Shown piece by piece: positions 1 to 15,800 of a DNA stretch of 64,000 bases. Both the position numbers and the translations under genes were made by a program. This stretch comes from Ciona intestinalis (Eukaryota; Chordata; Ascidiacea; Phlebobranchia; Cionidae), in the NCBI RefSeq assembly GCF_000224145.3, contig NC_020179.2:674571-738570 (forward strand), given 5' to 3'. Below the pieces are notes generated by a model. It was not told the origin of the DNA. It did not search any database and was given only the letters and a program-made list of their open reading frames with translations. Each line of letters begins with the position of its first letter. Positions within the stretch are counted from its first letter, which is position 1.

Positions 1-3000
1 CGAATACAAAGATGTAAATCTTATCTGTACCACATTAGGTGCCCCACGGAGTGAAGTGAAGTGGTTTACCCCAAAGCATGAATTAATATCTTTGGAGACA
101 ATTGCTTTTAACAAAGAACAGCAAAAGAGTTACAGCCTGTCAGAATTTGGTGATATTTTGACAGTTAAATCTGTTCGACTTTCAAAGACTGGAATTTTTA
201 AGTAAGTTTTTATTTGAGTGAGTTTTCATGCCTACACTACTATGTATTTAAATATCTAAAATGCACCTGTTTTACAGTCACACAGTAATATGTTATTATT
301 ATAATGGTTTTACATAAAAATAACAGAACAAGAATATGTAATACTACTAATAGAGTTAGAGGCCTTTATTAAAAAGGAGGTGGAGCGAATATATATATAT
401 ATGTATATATATTTATTCCTTTTTTAAATCAATTATATAATTTGATAAATCAATTATATAATTTGATATTACACTATTGTATATACTGATTGAGGTCCTA
501 CTACAGCACAGCATGAATATAAGACCCCAAATTTGGTTCAGAGTTGTTCAATTATCCCAATTTTATAGGCTACTATTTCAACTAAACTAATTAGTAATTA
601 AAAATTTTTTGTCACTTCAGGTGCTTTGCTAACAACGCAGTGAGTTCTGCGAACCAAACCATTGCACTTGCTGTAATACTAAGCCCAACCAGCACCATTG
701 TGTATATAGTGGTAGCTTGTGTTGCTTTTATGGTTGCTATTGTACTCAACTCTGTTAATATGTGCATGTAAGTATAAGGTTACAGTACTATTACCATTTT
801 GTTAAAAGATATTGCAAAGATTGAAGATTTTTCCCAGAGTTGTCTAAATTCTAGCCATCCAGAAAAATAATCATCCACAAAGTTACACACATGATGAGTA
901 ACAACTTGTAAACAGGCACGAGGTGTATGAAACAAAACACTGGTGTTATAACGACTGCTATTGCCCCGTCATTCAATATGGATTTTACCAGATATGCTGT
1001 AGATTATTAAACCACCTTAGAAATGGCATTGAAATGACCCCATAATACTGACAACCCACATTACAGGTATATATGCGAGCATATGGAGATAAAGAGACAA
1101 TATCGAAAGATGTTGCAAGCTCAGGAAGAAGAAGAGAAACAGAATCCTCCAATCAGATCCCGTTCCAAAAACTTAGATGAGTCTCTTGCATCACTCAATG
1201 CAAACAAGTAGGAAATCATTTTATTTCCGTTTTTTGCTTTTTTTCATAATTCCGGTCTTAAAATTTAGGGAAACTTAAAACTAAATCAGCTTTAACACTT
1301 CAAAGTAAAAGACTGCAGTTATTTTAAGCTGGTGTGCTTAGTTAAGCTGTCAGAAAATTTCTAATGTGTTTGATAATTGGATAACGCAAATTGCCAAAAA
1401 CAAGTTGTATACCTATAAACAAAAAGTAGTAGAGCCTTTCTGGTGTATGTGTGAAACAGATAGATATCTTTACTGCAAGTGTTGATAAAATTCCTATAAC
1501 TTAATAAACCCTGTTAAAAGCTTTAATGCGAACTTTGCGGTTTAACAATGGCATTTCTACTTTTTTCCAGGCATTATGGCCGGTATGACTTTACATGCCA
1601 GCAGATGTTTTTGGATACTGTTGTCAAAGGTGCTCACTCTGTTAAGAAAACTCTTTATGACGCTCGGCATTCTGAATTCTCTGTTAATATGTGGGAGTAT
1701 GCTGCAAACTTGAGGTAATCGACTAATTGGAAATTGAGATTCTTTTGTAGTGTGGAACTCTTTTTCAATCACAGCATATCAAAATTCGGCACACTTTATT
1801 CTATATGGGTGAGCTCTTTGGGCAAAAGTGCAAGACAGTTGATCTTTAGGGCCAAAGTTTTCCATTACCACCAAAAGTGACATATTACTTTAGATTTAGG
1901 CTGGAATTGACCCTTCACCATTGAAATAACATTGCTAGCCAAGGAGTTTGAAGCAGCACTAGTGTATGAGATGTTATTGCAATAACTTTGCTGAATTCTG
2001 TTTATGCAATGCCGCAACATAGCAGAAGAAATTAGGAAGTTTAGTATGCAAATTAGATTCACTTCCGCAGTTATCCAATTGTTATGGCAATGTTTAACAT
2101 GTTGTAATATACAGGGAGAGACTTCACATTGAAATGCCAAGCAGTGTACAACTACCAAGTATATCTATGCCTACAATTTCTATGCCAACTATATCAATGC
2201 CTAGTATCCCCACAATGCAGGTAATTATACCAAGTGTTGTCTATGTTGTATATTAAAGTGACAAGCTAAAAGGGCTCATAAGAAAATCCCATTTCAAATA
2301 AATGACATAGAACCTATATGAAGCATAAATTTGTTTTTAATAAACAGCAAAAAATATAAAATTTAAATTTCTAAACAGTTTTCCTAAAAATCCCTTTAAA
2401 AGTAACAAAAAACAAACACCAAAATAGAGCTTTAAGTATATATTCCTTGCCAGGATATCAACATTAACATTGAAAAACTAAGTTCGAGCATGGTTCAACG
2501 CAGTCATACACTTGCTTCATCTGTGGGATCTGTCTTTACTTTAAAAAGATGGATGCAACAACAAAATTCAAGTGATACTGAAAGCAGGGAGTCTGGTAAG
2601 GCTTATAGTTACAACATGTTTCATGCACAATATTTCCTGTGGACCAGTATGTGGCAGATTGAAGAATGAGTATCGGGTTAATCTGTTTCGTATGCCTATA
2701 TCAATCAGTAGTGAATTTCTTGAAAACTTTTGGCAGCAGTAGTTTTTGCGAAGAATTTTAGCAGTAGTCAATTTCTTCATAATATTAGAAAGACTAAACA
2801 ACTTGTTTCTATGCAAATAAAAGTAAATGTATTTTACCACCCTCCAATACCCATTGTATAACACAAGGCTTAAACTGTGTGTTGCTTTAATTTTCAATGG
2901 ACATTGCAATTTGCAAAGTGACTTGGTAACCATAAAATATTTTCTTGCACTTTACTGTCTCCTTTACTATGAGTCATTTTCCAAAGACTTTACTACGAAA

Positions 3001-3357
3001 AGTATTGAGAACGACTGGTGAAATGATTTTGTTGTTACAGATGATAATTTAGATGATGGTCCATCCATTACCCAAGTAACTGTACACGTTCACACACCAA
3101 ATGAAGAACCAAGTATACCAACGCCATTACAGCTTAACGAAGAACCTTGCGCACATAATACCGGGGATTCTGCTACAAAACTTAAGAAGAAAACCTTAAA
3201 GGAATGTTATACTGAAAAAGCCGTGACATTCTACCCGCAAGAATCAGAGCATTTTCTTGAACCTCAAACCAGTGAAGTTAGAAACGTGGTCACACCGCTG
3301 CTTGCAACTATTAGTGGGGGTGTGGACAACCAATGGAGTTATGAGACGTCTGTCTAA
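1..3357 (+). CDS. MFAP3L: MFAP3/MFAP3L-like Ig-domain transmembrane protein (5' part missing)
   Basis: Seven exons are visible: 2-201, 622-767, 1067-1207, 1571-1714, 2115-2220, 2454-2595 and 3041-3357 (stop TAA). All junctions are GT-AG and keep frame. The first exon holds most of an Ig domain: the B-strand Cys in LICTTLGAP, the C-strand Trp in VKWF, and the F-strand Cys in GIFKCFANN, which is split across an intron. A single transmembrane helix follows (IVYIVVACVAFMVAIVLNS, then CM). The spacing and sequence match my memory of human MFAP3L (VYYMVVCLVAF..VLN..LCM). The cytoplasmic part is basic near the membrane (HMEIKRQYRKM), then has a low-complexity SMPTISMPTISMPS stretch and an acidic tail ending SYETSV, a class I PDZ-ligand type C-terminus. 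By family knowledge it is a membrane glycoprotein. The N-terminus and signal peptide lie before the window. An AATAAA signal lies at 3450-3455. MFAP3 versus MFAP3L cannot be decided; this may be the single pre-duplication gene. Confidence 0.82.
427..467. repeat. 21-bp tandem duplication
   Basis: AATCAATTATATAATTTGAT is present twice, one base apart, in an intron of the MFAP3L-like gene, next to a TA-rich microsatellite at about 391-410. Confidence 0.85.
878..985 (+). mobile_element. SINE tail (GGTGTATGAAACA family)
   Basis: Contains 'acaaagttacac', 'caggcacgaggtgtatgaaac', 'gtgttataacgactgc' and 'ttgccccg', the fixed order of this repeat. In the intron before the MFAP3L-like exon at 1067. 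Confidence 0.8.
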
Positions 3358-3449
3358 TGCTGCACTTTATATTCAATTTTAAACTATGAGGCTTTTCAAA
3401 ACGGAAAATTACAAAATAATTTTTTGGGAGTTAACTAAAACAAATTTTT

Positions 3450-3455
3450 AATAAA
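3450..3455 (+). terminator. Polyadenylation signal AATAAA of the MFAP3L-like gene
   Basis: AATAAA lies about 93 bases after the stop codon of the upstream gene, in AT-rich sequence. It is the first such hexamer after the stop. The cleavage site itself is not visible. Confidence 0.5.
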
Positions 3456-3635
3456 AAACTGTAAGCCAGAAATTAAGCTTACACACATTGTAATTTAGTC
3501 GTAACTTCTTACATGGTGTAGGAGTTAAGGTTGGAAAGCACTGGTTTAAATGTATATTAACATAATATATTTGTCACTGTGTAATTGCTCCACATATTAC
3601 TATGTAAATAGCTTGCACCACTCATGCGCTCATAA

Positions 3636-3802
3636 AGTAGGTTGGGGGAAGATGGGACACCATTTTATTATATTTTCTTGTCCCATTAGGCACCAGACAA
3701 AGAACACTAAAATGACTCTAGTAGACCGTTGTTAATTGTTTAAACATCATCAGTATTTGGATATTATGTGCTAAGGTGTCATGTCTTTCCCACACCACTA
3801 TA
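3636..3802. mobile_element. MITE, G-rich TIR family (TAGTAGGGTGGGGGAAGATGGG type)
   Basis: Left end TAGGTTGGGGGAAGATGGGA and right end ...CTTTCCCACACCACTATA are inverted. The interior has the family tract 'aacaaagaaca...taattgtttaaa...gatattatgtgctaaggtgtc'. Slightly shortened copy in the 3' flank of the MFAP3L-like gene. Confidence 0.85.
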
Positions 3803-4660
3803 TATTATAAAAAACTAAAAAGCATAGGTGCCAAACCTTTTAAATAAAGGGAGGCAGGGATAGTTAAATGCACATTCATGCAAAACAGTTTTTGTTTGTA
3901 ATGTTTACTGATTAATGCAGTGCAAAAAACTCCCTGTCACCCCATGTTTGGCGCCTATATAATAAACAGATTATTCCGTCTGCATATATTATAATATGAC
4001 TACTCAACCCTAGATAGTTAATTTTTCAGCCCATGCATCCTATAACGAGTTGTAGAGCTGTGTGCAATATATATAAGTTGTCATACTGATTTGTTTGTTT
4101 TACCATCAAATTTGTGTTAGATTTAATGAATTGGTTTTTAAAATATAATCGGTTAAAAAATATGTGTTTTTCATTTATTTTTAAATGAATGAACATATTG
4201 TTGTTGATTTAATTGTCTATTTAGCACTTTGTAAATTGCTTAGATTTTATACACTTACATGTTATGCATAAAAGAACATCTGATTATTGTTTTAAGCTAC
4301 AGTTAGTGTCAGAGAATCAAAATACAGAAAGTTCTAGTGATATTTATAGCCAAGCATTGCAAAAGACAGTATATTTTAAATGGTAACAATATACTATGTA
4401 CTGTGTGACCGCTGGGTTACAGCAATTACCGTTGAATGTCTTACCCAAAGACATACCGGCAATAGTAGCAGAATTTAGCCACACACTTTTAATTTTGTGT
4501 ACATTTCAGAAACTGATTTAATATATATTTTATACAATAGCTGTAAAATAAATATCAGACAATTTATATGTAAACTAATTTTACAAAAAAAACTGTATTC
4601 TTTAAAACACCTACAAAACCAGTGTTATCCATTCAAGAATATAAATTTGGATTTACCACA

Positions 4661-8408
<3,748 letters not shown>

Positions 8409-9212
8409 GTTGCTTATAAAGTACCGCAGAATCGCAGATAACTGGCTTGTTTACAGCGCTCTGAATGTATTTTCGTTTCCACTAAAATTACTGCTAAAGA
8501 AAACAAAACAAATTCCCGTTGGGGGAAGTACCCGTATTTTGGATAAATTAAACAAGACAAAAACAGAAACTATATCTGTTTAAACATAAACCAAATATAA
8601 ACTGGACCGCTAAGCTTATATATACATACTGCTACAGCAGTTTAGGATTCAAAATGAAACACAGTTTTAGGATTCAAAATGAAATACAGTTAAACATAAA
8701 CAGTACTCCAAATTTAATAAAGGAAACCGAATGTCAAAACGAAAATTTAAAGACTGTTTTTGTGTCAAGCACGAATGATATGTATTTTTTCTGTTTGCCC
8801 ATATAATCTTTAACTGAAATTTTTTTTAAAAGACGTTGTTCGGCCGTGTCGTTGACCTACATTTTAAAATGTTCAAACACCTAAGGCATAAAATGTAGAA
8901 ATCTTGTTTTAAACCAAACTTTGTACGTTTGATTTCATTTAGGTTGGCCGTTTGGAATTAGCGGTATATGGATTTATGGAACATCGTAAAGTTCGTAAAC
9001 GCTTTTTTTGCTGGCGCACGTTTACATGTCTGTAGGTAATGTTATGCTGCGTCATATCGTATACCGTAGTTTCTGCTTAGGTGTCTTTACGTTGAGGTAT
9101 GCGACTTTTCCCGCTGCATTTTTTTTAATGCTTAAGTTACGCATCCTGGGTACCCGTTTAGTTAGTTATGTTATGTGTTTCAGATACCATAATTCTGAAC
9201 TGACTGTATATT
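8409..9212. promoter_or_regulatory. Divergent promoter region between AADAT (-) and MESD (+)
   Basis: About 800 bases separate the two start codons. An AT-rich TATATATACATA run sits near 8618-8629, upstream of AADAT. Close to MESD, a GTAATG donor-like site (9034) and a TTTCAG acceptor-like site (about 9182) could bound a 149-bp 5' UTR intron. The TTTCAG could also serve as a spliced-leader acceptor, since spliced-leader trans-splicing is known in Ciona. Which applies is inference. Confidence 0.45.
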
Positions 9213-11499
9213 ATGAAATTGCGTGTTTCTTTTTTATTGTTTTGTATTATTTGTAATTGCTTACTCGTTACAAGCAAGAAAAAAGATCCACGAGATTTTA
9301 CGGACGCGGATATCTATAAGTTGGAAGAGGAATGGACGGTAAGAATGTTTAGTGACCAGAGGATACTAGGTTCAAGGTTTAATGCTGCCATAAGACCCAA
9401 CACATACAAAGTTACATACTTTGTAACTTAAAGGACATAAGGTGTATGAAACATAACACATGTGTTATAATGATCAATGTTTAGAGCAAAGTTACAAATA
9501 AATCATCCTTAAAGCTACTTATGGTAAATAAGTGGGCATGAGGTGTATGAAACAGCACACCGTGTTATAACGATTGTCTTGCCCCACCATGTGAGAATTA
9601 GGAAGTTAGATTCATACATTGTATTTGGAATTGAATAATAATTTTCAATATAATATTGATTTATAGTTATATATATTTTATAGGAGGAAGGTGATATCGA
9701 TGAAGGGGATTTACCCGAACATCTTAGAAAAAGTGAACCAATTGATATGACAAAGGTATAATGTGGATATAGTAGGGTATGATGGAAATAGTTAGCATCC
9801 AAATCCCATATTTTCCAATCATGTTTTACACAAGTAACAAGGTCTTATCGAAGTCGCATGGCTACGGTTTTACAATTCTATAAATATAAGCTCACACGAG
9901 GTGTATGAAACATATCACCCATGCTATATAATAACGCCTTTTTGCCCTACACGCGAGAATCAAATAAGTTACATTCATTTAACTGTCGTTGCCCTACATG
10001 CGGGAATATATAAGTTACATTCATTTAACTGTCGTTGCCCTACATACGAGAATATATAAGTTCCATTCATTCATTTAGATTTCTCCCGATGATCCAGAAG
10101 GGATTGTGAAAATGTCAAAACGTCACAAAACTTTAATGATGTTCGTAACTGTGTCGGGCAATCCAGATGAAGCAGAAACAGAAGATATCACTAAGCTATG
10201 GCAGTCTATGTTATTTAATGCTAACATTGAAGTGACGAGGTCTTTACAGATTTTTTTATACATAATATAGATATACATACAAAATTACATTTGTTTTTTG
10301 ATTGCGATAAAAAAAAAAAAATTAAATTAAGTTAATAGACCAGCAAAGAAAAAAGTATTAGCCATTTATGTCATAACATGCCACGAACATTATCAACTTA
10401 TATTATATAATGGAGTAAATGTACACTGAAAATATATTTTATGTAACCAACCAAATAAAAAATCAAATTCACATATATATACATAATATAGAATGTGTGT
10501 ATTGCCTACTAGGTAACTATTTAATTACTCTTATATAATTTGTTAGATTCGTGATCAGTGCCAACAGAGTTCTATTCAAACTGAATGATGGATCTTATGC
10601 TTATGAGATACGAGACTTTTTAATAGAACAAGAACGATGTGAAACAGTTACAATTGAAGGAAAAGATTATCCCGGCAAAGGGTAAGAAATAAAAGTTTCA
10701 AGTTATCTAATTTTTGTTTAATATTTTTGCTGTACAACCCATTTTTTTTCTAATTGATAGCAAAGCTTGGGCAACCAAATTTTAAAACTACACTGATAGA
10801 ACTTTTAGCAATACTGGAATATATATGATAAGATTTAGAACTTATGTAAGAGGGTAAATTAAACAACATTTAAAGTAAAGTGTCTACTTAATAAATTCTA
10901 TTACAAAAACACATTTTAAGTATACATAGTGTATTATTTATATTTTCCTAAATTATAACAAAGTTTATTTTAATATTTGTTATAAATGTATCTCCTTATC
11001 AGTGAACTAAAAGAATTTCATATAAAAACGTTAAATAAACACTGGACCAGAGGTGGTAGTTACCTGTTATTAAAATGTGCCCTAAATTTTATATTTGTTT
11101 GCAATGCACACATGGTACCTTGTACTAGCATTGTACAATATGAAAGGTCCAATCTCTAGCTGTTACTTGAAGTTTTATAATATTTACATGCATTGGTATA
11201 GGTTGGCATTATATATGGTTAATGTGCTGGAACACCTGGAAATATGATATATTATTGCCAATGTGTTGGTGGTGATAGGTTACTGTGGTCTTAATCCCTG
11301 GTTCTCACTGTAGGATCTCACCCATGCAGAATAACTCAATTTAATAAACCTAACTTCAAAAAACACTTAATAAAACCTATTTTTAAAAAATACATATTTC
11401 AGTTCACCCATAAAAAAAGGAAGCAAAAAGAAAGACGAAAAAAAGAAAAACGACAAAAACAAGTCTAAGAAAAAGAAGAAAAACAAAACAGAATTATAA
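9213..11499 (+). CDS. MESD: MESD, LRP-receptor chaperone of the endoplasmic reticulum
   Basis: Five exons: 9213-9338, 9684-9755, 10079-10239, 10547-10681 and 11403-11499 (stop TAA), giving 196 residues. It begins with a signal peptide (MKLRVSFLLFCIICNCLLVTS), followed by KKKDPRDFTDADIYKLEEEW as in vertebrate MESD (KKDIRDYNDADMARLLEQW). GDLPEHLRKSEPIDMTK, KTLMMFVTVSGNP, LWQSMLFNAN, LNDGSYAYEIRDFL and GKDYPGKG follow the family order. The C-terminus is a Lys-rich tail ending KTEL, a KDEL-type retrieval signal like the REDL of human MESD. MESD folds the beta-propeller/EGF modules of LDL-receptor-related proteins, including Wnt co-receptors LRP5/6. The donor after exon 3 is unusual (ag/gtcttt), but frame and homology require it. 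Exon 3 starts directly after a SINE tail. AATAAA lies near 11561. Confidence 0.95.
9425..9602 (+). mobile_element. SINE tail, two overlapping pieces
   Basis: Two 'aggtgtatgaaac' blocks occur (near 9438 and 9541), each followed by 'gtgttataa(t/c)g'. In MESD intron 1. Confidence 0.75.
9770..9890. mobile_element. Truncated MITE of the G-rich TIR family
   Basis: Begins ATAGTAGGGTATGATGG, continues with 'agttagcatccaaatcccatattttc' and 'gttttacaattctata' as in complete copies, then ends without the second TIR. In MESD intron 2. Confidence 0.65.
9888..10078 (+). mobile_element. SINE tail with local duplication, abutting MESD exon 3
   Basis: 'cacgaggtgtatgaaacata' is followed by a roughly 50-bp unit ('aagttacattcatttaactg','tcgttgccctacat') repeated at 9970-10070. 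The element's 'cattcattcattt' tail merges with the splice acceptor TAG at 10076-10078. Confidence 0.8.
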
Positions 11500-12837
11500 T
11501 ATTTAAATATATCCGTGCGGCCGTTCTCCACCCATGTACACAGTATATTATAAAGTAAAAAATAAATGCAGTTCCAAAGTAATACCTATATGTGCAATTT
11601 TAGGTCAAATTTATTTTCCATGCTATATGAGTATAAGAAATAACAAGAATTTAATTCCTTGTGTATTAAATTCTAATGAAAAAATCTTTTTTTTTTATAA
11701 GATATAAATTTAAATATAAAAAGTAAATACAATAGACAGTAATATGCTATGGAATTTTTCAAAATTCAGCCAATTTTGTGCCTTTTATTTTGCAATGAAG
11801 TTATATAAAGAGATTTTCTGCATGATATAACAGCATTATCATGATACATTTTTGATGTAATACTGGACCAATAAATTCAACTATTTTCACCATTGGGTTG
11901 GGACAATTGCAGCTTAGTGTCTTGCCAAAGGACAAAAAAATCCAAAATTTGGTTTAAATTTTCAAATACGTTAACATATATATTATAGCCAAGTAGGACA
12001 GCAAACTACTCCTTTCAAATGAGATGAAATTTTAGACAATAAGCTGAAAAAGAACGCACCACTTACATTTATGTAACATAAATAAGCATTGTTTATTAAG
12101 TGGTAGCCAGTTGCCCTGTAATAAAAAGATAACATTTTGCTATAGCATTATTACACAGCGGTACAATATGTAAAACAAGCGCCGTATTTCAACATAAGCC
12201 TTAATTAAATTTTATTATTTGAAATAGGAAAATAAAACAAAATGCACATAATATAGAACAGAATATAAGAAAAAAAAAAAAAAACTGTTTGAGCACATCA
12301 GTACAGCAGTAAAAGGTGCAAAATAGGCAAGTTTTTTTATAAGTTTTTACACACAAAAGAAATAGATTTTCCACATAAATCTTGTTTTACCATATTGTGT
12401 GAAATATTAAATTAAAGCATTAAACATAAACTTTTTAAATCCACTTTTCCCAAACACAGTTTTTGAGCCTACTGTATGAAATATTTGTTGTTTGTGCTAA
12501 AAAAAGGCAAATTCACATTTTCTTATCAAACAATCAGCCAAATTTTACAAAGTATTCTGTCAAATTTTTTTGAAACGTTTTATAGTCCTTTTAAAGTGCA
12601 TTGTTGTCTATTAGTTGGAAAGTGCTGATCAAGCCAGTTAAAACTTTATTTAAATAAAGTACAAGCAAACAGACAAAAACTTATCATTAAATAATACGAC
12701 CACAGTTTTGAAAAAAAAATATAAAAAAAATTCAAATTCGAAAAAAACATACACATAATGTTACTGAAGAAAAAAGGTGTACGATACCAAAATTTAAGAA
12801 TGTATTAATGATTTTTTTTAACAGGTAAATAATAACA
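11500..12837. other. Convergent spacer between MESD and CYLD
   Basis: AT-rich DNA holding the 3' UTRs of the two converging genes. AATAAA at about 11561 serves MESD. There are several long A and T runs (for example near 12270-12285). A trace of SINE-middle sequence is seen around 11885-11935. No exon, RNA gene or intact mobile element was seen. Confidence 0.6.
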
Positions 12838-15800
12838 TTAACCGAATCTTTTCATTTCACTGCTTTGATATAAACACATATAAGCATCACATAGCAGTCT
12901 CCTCATATGTTCGGGCATTTCTTTTTGTTCCATCTCGAGTAATTTATGTTGGTCAGTTTCCAACCATTTTTCAAAATTTTCACAATAAGTAATCTCTGGT
13001 ATATTGTAACCACTTTGTTCACCAACTCTGTCAGCCATACTGTCAAAGAAACACCACTTTGCGTTACGACCGCTGCCACATCTGTAAAATAATTAACAAA
13101 ATGTGATAATTCATTAATTAAATAATACCTTTTTTTTTTCTCCTTTTATAATCAGAAAAGACAGTTTTTATAACACAGGTTTTCTGTTTCGTATACCTTA
13201 AAATTGTTGAACAAAAAAAAATTACCTTGATGAATAAATGACATCTATTTATGCAGTTTTTATAAAATCTGTTTCATACACCTTGTCTACGAGTTGCCAC
13301 ATATTTAACTTTGTGGGTTAAAATATGTTTGGATTTTTTACAATGTAAAACTTAGGGGTTAAATTGGTTTATAATAATTACGCCAAACATAATTCATGAA
13401 AATAAAAACCTAAGAAAATCATCTTTGTATAAATTACTTACTTGGCAAATGAAACATAATGACTTGTTTCAATACATACAACTGCATATAGATCCAAGAT
13501 TTGTCTTTCAACTGGGGCTTCCCCTTCTTGCGAGATAAACGATCTATAAAGGGAAAATATTTATAGGTTGTTATGATTAATTCTATTTGAATAAATGTAA
13601 CTTACCTAATCCTCAAATGGCTAAAAAACGACATTCGATATAAAACAGATATTCTGTTTCATACACCTCGTACCAGCTTACCAGTTACCATGTGTGTAGG
13701 TGACTAATTTTTTTTTAAGTTTAAAAAGTCACTATTGAGTTGTAACACCCTGGGTGTCAGGGTAGTTGGCATTGTATGACCTTACCCACATAAGACTATA
13801 ATGGAAATTATCTATAAAAAGTAAACGTACTTGTATTCATCACAGACTTCAATCTTTTGATAATTATGTTGTCTCCTCAAGGGGTGTTGATGACATCTCT
13901 TAGCACATTGAACACAATATGAACTTATATGTTCCTGAGAAAAACATTTTTAATAAATAAATGTCACTTTTTATCCTTTGATAACAGGCCTATTATATAA
14001 CACCTATTATATATTGTTTTTCTATTTCATACACCTCTTGCCCGGTTAGCTATTTACTACAAATGTAGTTTTTGTTGGTATTCAGGTGTTTTTGTGTTTA
14101 CTTTTCATGTGGCAGACAATTTGGAAAACACATTAATGACCACAAAGATATAAATATCTACAACGGTAACGGCAAGTTAGCGTTTTCTATCGTAAATCAG
14201 TATAAGTGATATTTAATGCAAAAACATATTTAGACAAAACCATAATAGATGGGATTCTAAAATTCAATACACATGGCTGTAAAACTTAACAAATTTCCTA
14301 AAATATTTAAAAAAATTTGGTTTAAAAACAAAAAAACATTTTTTTTTTATCATTTTCAAAAAACAAATGTCACTTACTTGCATTGACCTTTCAACTGAAC
14401 ATTGCTTACATTCAAACTCAGCCAACCCCCCACACACTGTACAACTCCGGGGAATTTTTTCCAACATATCAGTAATATCGAGTGTTAGACTAGGTCGCAC
14501 ACGATTGTACATTTTGTAATCTTTACCAAATCTTTAAAAAAATAATGAAAAATAAAATTAGTAAAAAATTAATAAAAAACACGATATTTTGTAATTTGTA
14601 CCAATCTTTGAAAAAAATATATATATATATCATTGACATACAGTTAATTACCTATTAATGGTACCTTTTTGTAAAGTCTCATATAAATTGTGTAAAATAT
14701 TTTTTATAAATTTAGTTCATGATAATAAAAAAATCCAGAAAATCCAAGATTTGTATAAAAAAAACAAAAAAAAATAAAACACTAATTTTAAGAGCTTCAA
14801 ATGTTGTTTTCTATTTGAGTTTTTTTTTAAATGTTTTTTTTATTTATTTACCTTGGCATTTGTAGAATTAAACAAACGGGTACTTCGCGAAATTTAAGAT
14901 CACAAGCAAGAAAAGATTGTTCGATAAGTAGCTGGGTGCTGGGTAACACCATTTTCTCATCTTTGTCGAGAAATATTTGATAAAAATAACATTCCTGTAT
15001 GTGGTCGTCGTTGCCTTGTCGTAACTCAAATAAAGGTTCAGCTTTAAACACCTGGGTTTATAAATGTTAACATTTATCAATTTTTTGTTTTAGAGTGGCA
15101 TATTACCCTAATTTTATAAACACTATTTCAAAAATGTTGTTGGCATATTACCCTATTTTTGGCATATTACCCTAAATTTATTAGTTGGCATATTACCCTA
15201 ATTTTATAAACACTATTTCAAAAATGAAATTAAAATAAGCTTTTAATCTACAATTAAAAACCTTACACAAAAATATTTAACAATATGACACCTCGCCCAT
15301 ATAGAACAGAATATACCAATCAACTTACATGGTTTAGTAAAGTTTGTAAAAATTCTTCTGGATCCTTTTCTTCATTAGTTAGCCCTGACACGGAGCCTAA
15401 CTCATCCAATAACTCTCGTAATTTCATTATCATGTCAGCACGAACAAAGTTTGTTTTACGCAGTGGGTTGACAATATTTTCTTTCAGCACCTTTTTCATA
15501 AAAAATGTTAAAAGGGAATTTATAATTTGTCGTAATTTTAGCCGGACATTCTGCTTAACGAGCGTAATTTTTGCCCTGGTTTTAGCCAGAATTTAGTCAA
15601 AAGTTATTTCTAGTTTCGATTTGAATAAGAGACTGACTATGTCATTTATGCGAAATATATTTCTCTATTAATAACTAGTGATTGGACTTATTTTGTTGGT
15701 TACCTTTTCGAAACACCAAATCATTAAACTTATTTCTAGTCTTAAAAAACTTGCTTCATATTTTAACCAGAGTTTATTAATTGTACCTTTTGTACTTGCT

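Larger units (their letters stand above)
3358..4660. other. Convergent intergenic spacer: 3' UTRs plus one MITE
   Basis: This lies between the 3' ends of the MFAP3L-like gene (+) and the aminotransferase gene (-). It is AT-rich with no credible exon. It contains a MITE (about 3636-3802). At 4419-4500 there is SINE-middle-like sequence (tracts resembling 'aattgccgt..gtcttgcc'). Nothing else was identified. Confidence 0.6.
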
